This document shows positions 7,614 to 13,523 of a DNA stretch of 13,523 bases, one piece after another. The notes under the pieces were generated by a model. It did not search any database. It was not told the DNA's origin and worked only from the letters and a program-made list of their open reading frames with translations. Position 1 is the first letter of the stretch; every line of letters begins with the position of its first letter. Location: contig JAJZEL010000085.1 in assembly GCA_021828575.1 (NCBI GenBank), positions 1 to 13,523 of the forward strand, in the 5' to 3' direction. The DNA is from Pseudomonadota bacterium. Lineage in GTDB: Bacteria > Pseudomonadota > Gammaproteobacteria > Burkholderiales > Ferrovaceae. The position numbers and the translations under genes were made by a program.

Positions 7614-7677
7614 GATGGGTTCCTCAAGGCAGGGAACGCATCGTATCATGTCACTTTTAAACAGGAATGACGCTCCC
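7614..7677. promoter_or_regulatory. Divergent lplT/opgD start region
   Basis: Only 64 bases separate the preferred start codons of the head-to-head lplT and opgD genes. This stretch holds lplT's ribosome site (TTGAGGA on the minus strand, near 7620-7627) and opgD's AGGAA (7663-7667). Both genes cannot also fit full -35/-10 promoters here, so at least one promoter must sit inside the opposing gene's 5' coding sequence. I could not choose specific boxes. Confidence 0.4.
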
Positions 7678-9282
7678 ATGGTATTTGACCGACGGCAATT
7701 CTTGACCTTGATGACTTTCCTGGCGGCTTCCGCTTCAGGAGAGGCATCACAAAAAGAACATGGTACCAACGGATTGATGTTCGGTGAACCGCAGCCATTT
7801 TCCTGGGATGGCTTGGTGGAAGAAGCGCGACTGTTGTCCGGGCGAGCATATGAACCTTCGTTCCAGCCTGATCGGCCAGTGCTGGAACAGATCGATTGGG
7901 AAGCTCACGGGCAGATCCATTTCAAGCCCGAAGACGCCTTGTTTGCAGAAGGACCGGGGCAATACCCGGTGGCGTTTTTTCATCCTGGCAAGTTTTTCCA
8001 GTTTGCGGTGCACATGTATCGTCTGGAGCGCCACGGTAAGGATGCTCTGGAAGCCCGTGAGATCCTCTATGATCAGTCACAGTTTGATATCCCGTCGGGC
8101 AGCCCTGCCAAAAAACTTGGAAAAAATACGAGATATGCAGGATTTCGGTTGCAGGAAAACCGACTGGGCAATCAGGGTCAGCTGGACTGGCGTTACAACG
8201 ACTGGGTGGCTTTCCTGGGAGCCTCCTATTTCAGGGCCATCGGAGACGAGTACCAGTATGGCCTTTCGGCGAGGGGGGTGGCCATCAATGTGCTAGGCAC
8301 TCATCCCAGCGAAGAGTTCCCGGCTTTTACACGGTTTTATTTTGCTCCCCAGGATGAATGGTCCCACACAGTAATGTTATACGCCCTGCTGGACGGACCC
8401 AGCATTACCGGCGCTTACCGGTTTTCCATGACCCGCGAGACCGGTGTGGTCATGGATGTGGAAACGCACCTGTTTTTGCGACGGGAGGTCAGCCGGTTGG
8501 GCATTGCTCCAGCCACATCCATGTACTGGTTTTCTGACAAGGACAAGCGATTTCAGGAAGACTGGCGCCCGGAAGTTCACGATTCGGACGGGCTTGTCAT
8601 GTGGACGGGAGCCAACGAATATCTGTGGCGACCATTGATCAATCCCAAAGGCACCAACTTGTCCCAGTTTTCGGACAGGGGGCCTAAAGGGTTTGGCCTG
8701 GTGCAAAGGGAAAGACGTTTTTCGGAGTACCAGGATGCTGTGCATTATGAGCGACGTCCCAGCCTGTGGATAGAGCCTCTGGATGACTGGGGTGAGGGGA
8801 CCGTTCAGTTGGTGGAATTGCATACGGAGGAAGAACTGTACGATAACGTGGTAGCCATGTGGGTGCCCCATGCACCTGCACGGGCCGGTGATCGGTTTCA
8901 CTTTCGCTACCGGTTGTACTGGCAGGCGGACGTTCCTTACCGGATGCCGCTGGCCCGTTGTGTGCGAACCGGCATTGGCCGCGGCGGAGAACCTGCCGAA
9001 CGCATTCCCGGCGCCCACAAATTCGTCGTGGAATTCCAGGGCCATCCTCTGGAAGCCTTGCCTCCTTCAGCGGCTGTGGAGGCCGTGGTCACCACCTCCC
9101 GCGGGCAAGTGACCCAAGTATCCACAGAGCCCGTACCGGATGGGTCCCCAGGCCACTGGCGTGCCATTTTCGACCTGGGGGCTCTGGCGGGAGATTCCGG
9201 GCCGGTGGATGTCCGTCTTTTCTTGCGTTCTGCCGGACTGACGCTGACGGAGACCTGGTTGTATCAGTTTCACCCGGAATGA
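7678..9282 (+). CDS. opgD: Glucan biosynthesis protein D (OpgD/MdoD), periplasmic
   Basis: A 534-residue protein close to E. coli OpgD (551). The N-terminus MVFDRRQFLTLM is a twin-arginine signal (R5, R6) with a short hydrophobic core ending near FLAASASG, as in OpgD, which is Tat-exported. Family blocks are clear: VAFLGASYFRAIGDEYQYGL followed by SARGVAINV, HTVMLYALLDGPSITGAYRF, HDSDGLVMWTGANEYLWRPL, DRGPKGFGLVQRERRFSEYQ, RPSLWIEPLDDWGEGTVQLV and a closing TETWLYQF. OpgD acts in the periplasm on osmoregulated periplasmic glucans and controls their backbone structure; recent work on the OpgG/OpgD family indicates beta-glucan hydrolase activity. ATG 7678 is chosen from AGGAA upstream and similarity to MDRRRF-type starts; ATG 7648 would add ten residues. 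No opgG or opgH gene is adjacent. It ends 6 bases from the convergent GGDEF-EAL gene. Confidence 0.93.
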   Translation: MVFDRRQFLTLMTFLAASASGEASQKEHGTNGLMFGEPQPFSWDGLVEEARLLSGRAYEPSFQPDRPVLEQIDWEAHGQIHFKPEDALFAEGPGQYPVAFFHPGKFFQFAVHMYRLERHGKDALEAREILYDQSQFDIPSGSPAKKLGKNTRYAGFRLQENRLGNQGQLDWRYNDWVAFLGASYFRAIGDEYQYGLSARGVAINVLGTHPSEEFPAFTRFYFAPQDEWSHTVMLYALLDGPSITGAYRFSMTRETGVVMDVETHLFLRREVSRLGIAPATSMYWFSDKDKRFQEDWRPEVHDSDGLVMWTGANEYLWRPLINPKGTNLSQFSDRGPKGFGLVQRERRFSEYQDAVHYERRPSLWIEPLDDWGEGTVQLVELHTEEELYDNVVAMWVPHAPARAGDRFHFRYRLYWQADVPYRMPLARCVRTGIGRGGEPAERIPGAHKFVVEFQGHPLEALPPSAAVEAVVTTSRGQVTQVSTEPVPDGSPGHWRAIFDLGALAGDSGPVDVRLFLRSAGLTLTETWLYQFHPE

Positions 9283-9288
9283 CATTTT

Positions 9289-11730
9289 TCAGAAGCCGAT
9301 CAGTTTTTCAAATTCACAGGCTGGAATGGGGCGTCCGAACAGATAGCCTTGCGCATGGTCACATCCGGCCTTGACCAGCAATTCCTTTTGCTGGACGGTT
9401 TCGATCCCTTCGGCGATCACCCGGAGACCCAGTTTGTGGGCCATCACGATAATAGCTTCTGAAAGCGCCATATCGCTGGGGTCATTGACCAGGTTGCGCA
9501 CGAAGACCTGATCGATCTTCAGGAAGTCAATGTCAAATTTTTTCAGGTATGACAAGGCCGAATAACCCGTTCCAAAATCATCAATGGCCACCTGGATCAT
9601 GGAATCCCTGAAGCGGACCAGACGTTCCTGAACGTTTTTCCCGGCGTCCAGCAGCAGGCTTTCCGTGATTTCTATTACTACGTTGCTTCCGGGAATGTCC
9701 AGAGCTTTCAGGTGTTCAGGCCAGCTTTCCACCAGTACCTGATCATTCCTGAACTGCATGGGTGACATGTTGATGCTGATTTGAAAATGAGGATGCTTGC
9801 GGATCCAGGGGGTTGCGATGCGGGTGGCCTCCCTGAACACCCAGTCCCCAATGGGCAGGATCATCCCGCTTTCCTCCGCCAATGGAATGAAGGTGGCGGG
9901 ACTGATGGAGGTACCGGAAGGATGCATCCATCGTAACAGTGCTTCAGCCTTGATGATCCTGCCAGACGAAAGATCGACGATGGGCTGGAAATGAATCTGG
10001 AACTGGTTTGCCTGGAGGGCGCTGCGAAGATCATTGAGCAGGAGATGCCGGGTTTTGACGGACTCCCGCATGGAAGTGGTGAAGTGGCAGAAGCGGTTTC
10101 TGCCCAGGTTTTTTGCTTCGTAAAGTGCCTGATCGGCATTTTTAAGCAACTGTTCCACCTCAGTGGCATCCGCTGGATAAAGCGTGATGCCCAGACTTGC
10201 GGAGATGTAAATCTGATGTTCGATGCCCTCAATCGAGAAAGGCTCCGATAGCCGGTTCAGGAGGGACTGGGCAAGGGTTTCCACCTGGTCCTGATTTTGC
10301 AGATGGGGAATGATGACCGTGAATTCATCGCCGCCCAGTCTTGCTACCGTATCACTGACTCGCAAATGAGCGCTGATTCTTTTGGCCACCTCTACCAGCA
10401 ACAAGTCCCCCAGATGGTGTCCCAGCGTATCGTTGACTTCCTTGAACTGGTCGAGATCAATGAAAAATACGGCGATGGAACGGTTTTCACGCTGGGCGTT
10501 CCTGATTTCCTGGGTCAGGCGGTCATTGAACATGTAACGATTGGGAAGCCCCGTCAGTAAATCAAAATTGGCCTGCTTCCAGATCAGTTCATCAGACTGC
10601 TTTTTTTCCGTGACATCGTGGATGACTTTAAGAATGGCTGTCACCTGTTGGCCCAGATCGCAAACCGGGGCGGCGTGGCATTCCAGCCAGCACAGTCGCC
10701 CTTTTCTGTTGGTGATTGGGAACTCGAAAACACTGTTGTTTCCTTGGACGACTTTTTCATGAAAGGCATCGTAAGCTGCGCGATATTCACGTATCACAAG
10801 CTGCCTGAGTGGTATGGTCTGAGCTTCTTCAATCGAGTCGAAACCCCACAGATCAAGTCCGGCCCTGTTGATCTGAACCAGTGATCCGGTGGCGGACAGG
10901 ACGATCACGCAATGGGGTTCGCTCTCAAAAATGGCATTCAGAAAGCTGTTTTGCTGACTGATGGTGTTCATGGCCTGTTTGAGTTCCGAAATATCCTGTG
11001 CCACCAGCAAAAGGCAAGGTTCGTTTTCAATGTCCATCAGCTCGGCCGACACCAGGCAATGTACGTTACGTCCTGTTTTTGAACGGAAAACAAATTCCAG
11101 TCCGCTAATCTTTTCTTCTGCGTGGAGCGCGTCCAACAGGGATTCCCTGTCGTCCTGACTGACCCATATGCCCAGTTCAGGAGTCAGCCTTCCAATGGCA
11201 TATTCCCTTGCATGTCCTGTGATCCGGCACCATTCCTGATTGACGTCGATGATCTTGCCATCATTGAGACGGGTAATGGACATGGGATTGGGGGAGTTGT
11301 GAAAGGTCTTGGAAAACTTGTCCTCGCTCAACCTCAGGGACTCTTCAGCCAGCTTGCGTTCCGTGATGTCTTCCACAATGGCAATGACGTATTCCAGTTC
11401 TCCTGAAGGAGATCTCACGGCCTTGGCAATTCTGTGGGCATGAATGACGCCGCCATCCTTTCTGATGAAACGGTTTTCAATGACGTGTCCATCCGAGGTG
11501 CCTGACAGGATGCGAGAAAATTTCCGGAGGTTATCCTGCAGATCATCCGGATGAGTCAGGTCAGCCCAGGTCAGGCCGGATAATTCTTCACGCGAATACC
11601 CCAGCATGGCGCACATGGCGTCGTTGACTTCGAGCCATTGCATGTCGGCACTGGTGGCCGCCATGCCGACCATTGATTGTTCAAAATAAACGCGAAATCG
11701 GTTTTCGCTTAGAAACATTTTGAAATCCAT
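9289..11730 (-). CDS. PAS-PAS-PAS-GGDEF-EAL c-di-GMP signalling protein
   Basis: An 813-residue protein with no membrane segment, hence cytosolic. Start ATG 11730 has AAGGA seven bases upstream on its strand; an ATG at 11781 has no such site and would overlap the divergent gene's leader. Order: PAS1 about 8-125 ending DITERK, PAS2 137-250, PAS3 262-376 ending DVTEKK, GGDEF about 386-545, EAL about 560-805. The cyclase motif GGDEF is intact (466-470), with an inhibitory I-site RVSD at 457-460. The phosphodiesterase residues also look intact: EAL 596-598, NMSPMQF, EITES, IDDFGTGYSALSYL, FLKIDQVFV, IAEGIETVQQ and QGYLFGRPIP. Both synthesis and breakdown of c-di-GMP are therefore possible. PAS ligands (redox, gas or light) cannot be read from the sequence. 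It is divergent from an HD-GYP gene, suggesting linked control. Confidence 0.95.
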   Translation of the reverse strand: MDFKMFLSENRFRVYFEQSMVGMAATSADMQWLEVNDAMCAMLGYSREELSGLTWADLTHPDDLQDNLRKFSRILSGTSDGHVIENRFIRKDGGVIHAHRIAKAVRSPSGELEYVIAIVEDITERKLAEESLRLSEDKFSKTFHNSPNPMSITRLNDGKIIDVNQEWCRITGHAREYAIGRLTPELGIWVSQDDRESLLDALHAEEKISGLEFVFRSKTGRNVHCLVSAELMDIENEPCLLLVAQDISELKQAMNTISQQNSFLNAIFESEPHCVIVLSATGSLVQINRAGLDLWGFDSIEEAQTIPLRQLVIREYRAAYDAFHEKVVQGNNSVFEFPITNRKGRLCWLECHAAPVCDLGQQVTAILKVIHDVTEKKQSDELIWKQANFDLLTGLPNRYMFNDRLTQEIRNAQRENRSIAVFFIDLDQFKEVNDTLGHHLGDLLLVEVAKRISAHLRVSDTVARLGGDEFTVIIPHLQNQDQVETLAQSLLNRLSEPFSIEGIEHQIYISASLGITLYPADATEVEQLLKNADQALYEAKNLGRNRFCHFTTSMRESVKTRHLLLNDLRSALQANQFQIHFQPIVDLSSGRIIKAEALLRWMHPSGTSISPATFIPLAEESGMILPIGDWVFREATRIATPWIRKHPHFQISINMSPMQFRNDQVLVESWPEHLKALDIPGSNVVIEITESLLLDAGKNVQERLVRFRDSMIQVAIDDFGTGYSALSYLKKFDIDFLKIDQVFVRNLVNDPSDMALSEAIIVMAHKLGLRVIAEGIETVQQKELLVKAGCDHAQGYLFGRPIPACEFEKLIGF

Positions 11731-11755
11731 TGTTGTTTCCTTGAAGACAGGTAAG

Positions 11756-11782
11756 TTGGTCAGGTGCCTGCTGTCGTACAAT
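11756..11782 (+). promoter_or_regulatory. Candidate promoter of the HD-GYP gene
   Basis: TTGGTC (11756-11761), a 15-base spacer, then TACAAT (11777-11782), one mismatch from the -10 consensus. The spacer is short for sigma-70; shifting the -35 to GTTGGT makes it 16. If used, transcription would start near 11789, which excludes the ATG at 11781 and favours ATG 11826 as the HD-GYP start. The segment lies in the space between the divergent GGDEF-EAL and HD-GYP genes. Confidence 0.35.
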
Positions 11783-11825
11783 GAAAAGCGTAATGGGCCA
11801 TGGACTGAAGCTGAACGGTGTCACA

Positions 11826-13103
11826 ATGAAAAATATACACTGGGAAATCGTCAAGCGGTTGTTTCTGGGCTGGATTCTTCTTTCGGCAGTCCTGGGTGCA
11901 GGAGTTTACTACTACGAGCTGCACAAGGTAGATCGCACGGTACTGGATCTGGCCATAGAAGAGTCGGTGTTTTTTACACGGGATCTGACGAAAGCCAATG
12001 TGGGCCAGCCAGCAGCATCATTGCAAGGCAAAGCCGACCAGTTTCTGCAAAGACATTTTGTTGCCGTTGCACTGTATGACGCAGAACGTCACCTGGTGTT
12101 TCAGGCCATCAATTCTCAGGTCCCTTTTGTGATGAATGGGGCTCAAGGGTATTTCCCTCCTCATATTCCCGTGCTTTTTCAGGATCACCGGAAAATGGTT
12201 GTGAAGGGTCATTTGTACCTGCAAGTGACGACGCCGGTCAGGAATGGAACAGGGGAAACGCTGGGATATTTCGAAGGTGTGTACCAGGTCAGCGACCGGA
12301 CCATGCGAAGCCTGGAATTCGACGTGACCAGTACGCTGGTGCTTGTGGTTCTGGTCATCCTGATGACCACTGTGGTGCTTTATCCGGTAATCCTTTTGCT
12401 GAATCGTGGTTTGCTGCGCACCACGGCAGAACTTCTGAAGGGCAATGTGGAATTGATGGATGTGCTCGGAAGTGCCATTGCGAAAAGAGATTCAGACACC
12501 AATTCACACAATTACCGTGTGACCATTTACGCCATTCGTCTGGCGGAAGCCATTGGCATGTCCAACGAAGGCATTTGCCGGTTGATTGCAGGAGCGTTTC
12601 TGCATGACGTGGGGAAAATTGGCATACGTGACCATATCCTGCTGAAACCAGGGCAATTGACGGAAGCCGAGTTTGCCGTCATGAAAAACCATGTTCAGTT
12701 TGGGGTCGAAATCATCGACAAGTCTGCCTGGTTGAAAGGGGCGCGGGAGGTGGTGGAGTTTCATCATGAAAAGTACGACGGAACCGGATATCTGAAAGGC
12801 CTTCAAGGGGAAGATATCCCATTGAATGCGCGCATATTCACCATTGTGGATGTGTTCGATGCACTGACTTCCAGGCGACCCTACAAAAGCCCTTTCGGCT
12901 ATGAAGAATCTATGAATATTTTGCGACAGGACAGCGGCAAGCGGTTTGACCCCTTTCTTCTGGACACTTTCGTGGGCATTGCAAAATCCTTGCATGCGTC
13001 ACTGGTGGAAGCTTCAGACGAGTCATTGATGGCCACCATGCATCATCTGGTCAACAAGCATTTTTCGGTATCTGGAGCCTATCGGAGAGAAGGCATCGGG
13101 TAG
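11826..13103 (+). CDS. Membrane-anchored HD-GYP c-di-GMP phosphodiesterase (GYL variant)
   Basis: A 425-residue protein from ATG 11826, which has GGTG about 5 bases upstream; ATG 11781 in frame would add 15 residues but lacks a ribosome site and overlaps a candidate -10 box. Helix 1 is FLGWILLSAVLGAGVYYYE near the N-terminus. A periplasmic sensor region of about 140 residues follows, then helix 2 (LVLVVLVILMTTVVLYPVIL) and the cytoplasmic HD-GYP domain. Metal-site residues look present: H228 (SHNYRV), H260-D261 with K264 (HDVGKIGI), H289, and H313-H314 (HHEKYDGTGY). The signature tripeptide is G321-Y322-L323, so the usual Pro is Leu. HD-GYP enzymes cleave c-di-GMP to pGpG or GMP. The fold and metal site suggest activity, but the substitution leaves some doubt. 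It probably senses a periplasmic cue. It ends with its stop codon touching that of the convergent permease gene. Confidence 0.92.
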   Translation: MKNIHWEIVKRLFLGWILLSAVLGAGVYYYELHKVDRTVLDLAIEESVFFTRDLTKANVGQPAASLQGKADQFLQRHFVAVALYDAERHLVFQAINSQVPFVMNGAQGYFPPHIPVLFQDHRKMVVKGHLYLQVTTPVRNGTGETLGYFEGVYQVSDRTMRSLEFDVTSTLVLVVLVILMTTVVLYPVILLLNRGLLRTTAELLKGNVELMDVLGSAIAKRDSDTNSHNYRVTIYAIRLAEAIGMSNEGICRLIAGAFLHDVGKIGIRDHILLKPGQLTEAEFAVMKNHVQFGVEIIDKSAWLKGAREVVEFHHEKYDGTGYLKGLQGEDIPLNARIFTIVDVFDALTSRRPYKSPFGYEESMNILRQDSGKRFDPFLLDTFVGIAKSLHASLVEASDESLMATMHHLVNKHFSVSGAYRREGIG

Positions 13104-13523
13104 TCATCCCATGAGCCACCATGCCGTCAAAGAAGCCAGCACCAGAAAAGGCAGGGAATAGGCATGGAATTTCCAGACCAATCCGGGCTCCCTGGACAGC
13201 CTGAGGGCAATGAAGTTGGCGAGGGAACCCGTGATGACACCAAATCCGCCCACGTTGACTGCCCAAGCCAGTACCTGATCAGGCGGGCATTGCCTGGACA
13301 GGACAATGGTGGCTGGGACGTTGCTGATGATCTGGGACTCCAGAATGCCTGTCACGAGAATCCGCGTCTGCGAAGCCCCTCTCATGTCAGGTAATGCGGC
13401 TTGAAATCCGGGCGCAAGCATCAGCAGATTCAGGTCGTAAAACATCAGGGTGAAAATCAGTATCAACGGCCAATCCGCCGTTTTCAGCAAGGTCGGGTGG
13501 TACCAGGACAGCGTACCTACCAC
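13104..13523 (-). CDS. YbiR-like SLC13/ArsB-type permease (partial, C-terminal end)
   Basis: About 139 C-terminal residues are visible; the N-terminal part lies beyond the right edge. Three features fit the end of E. coli YbiR: SQIISNVPATIVLS (a re-entrant loop plus helix), LAWAVNVGGFGVITGSLANF continuing into IALRL, and FHAYSLPFLVLAS in the last helix. YbiR belongs to the broad ion-transporter group that includes ArsB, NhaD and SLC13 carriers. These move anions such as arsenite, dicarboxylates or sulfate, or exchange Na+/H+. YbiR's own substrate is not known to me, so none is assigned. The stop codon (TGA, minus strand, 13104-13106) directly abuts the TAG of the convergent HD-GYP gene at 13101-13103. 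Confidence 0.85.
   Translation of the reverse strand: MVGTLSWYHPTLLKTADWPLILIFTLMFYDLNLLMLAPGFQAALPDMRGASQTRILVTGILESQIISNVPATIVLSRQCPPDQVLAWAVNVGGFGVITGSLANFIALRLSREPGLVWKFHAYSLPFLVLASLTAWWLMG

Noticed and set aside
7336..7677. N-terminal extension of opgD into the lplT coding region
   Set aside because: The added residues are antisense to LplT helices, and the Tat signal must be near the true N-terminus, so ATG 7678 (or 7648) is the start.
7614..7769. N-terminal extension of LplT to an ATG at 7769
   Set aside because: It would run through the opgD signal-peptide region, adds Cys-rich sequence without similarity to LplT, and lacks the ribosome site seen before TTG 7613.
8377..9045. Minus-strand 222-codon open frame inside opgD
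   Set aside because: Antisense to strongly conserved OpgD blocks, with no ribosome site or family match seen.
11781..11825. Start of the HD-GYP gene at ATG 11781
   Set aside because: No ribosome site at proper spacing, and the ATG overlaps a good -10-like box; ATG 11826 fits better. The difference is 15 residues and is not settled.
1..13523. CRISPR array, tRNA, insertion sequence or phage module
   Set aside because: No regularly spaced repeats, tRNA-like folds, transposase or integrase motifs, or terminal inverted repeats were seen in any gap, and gaps are all under 200 bases.

Overview
The window reads as chromosome of a Gram-negative proteobacterium. It holds a TonB-dependent outer-membrane receptor, a periplasmic glucan (OpgD-type) protein with a Tat signal, a lysophospholipid flippase and a c-di-GMP enzyme pair. 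Base composition is moderately GC-rich by eye, ribosome-binding sites are AGGA/GGAG-like, and intergenic gaps are very short. A beta- or gammaproteobacterium fits best; an acidophilic iron-oxidiser-like betaproteobacterium is possible but is only a guess. No tRNA, rRNA, insertion sequence, CRISPR array or phage gene was seen, and no intergenic stretch exceeds 300 bases.

Layout, left to right. (1) 1-593 (+): C-terminal end of a SulP anion permease with its STAS domain. (2) 733-3018 (+): TonB-dependent receptor of unknown substrate, closed by a strong intrinsic terminator (3050-3075). (3) 3199-5650 (+): a tight three-gene operon of WrbA-type quinone reductase, pirin and EamA/DMT exporter, which reads as a quinone/electrophile-handling unit. 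(4) 7613-5639 (-): lysophospholipid transporter LplT, overlapping by 17 bases a COG4705 (DUF347-repeat) membrane protein; the latter's 3' end overlaps the EamA gene by 12 bases. (5) 7678-9282 (+): OpgD-type glucan biosynthesis protein, head-to-head with lplT. (6) 11730-9289 (-) and 11826-13103 (+): a divergent c-di-GMP pair, a cytosolic PAS-PAS-PAS-GGDEF-EAL protein and a membrane-anchored HD-GYP phosphodiesterase with a GYL variant motif. (7) 13523-13104 (-): C-terminal end of a YbiR-like SLC13/ArsB-type permease.

The functional themes are envelope transport (SulP, TonB receptor, EamA, LplT, COG4705, YbiR-like), redox/quinone stress (WrbA, pirin), periplasmic glucan, and second-messenger signalling. 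The genes look like ordinary core or flexible-core genes packed tightly. Three convergent junctions have 0 to 6 bases between genes or a 12-base overlap. I see no convincing undescribed defence or mobile system. The best leads are the variant HD-GYP next to a full GGDEF-EAL protein, the two-fold repeat geometry of the COG4705 protein, and the isolated opgD/lplT head-to-head pair.
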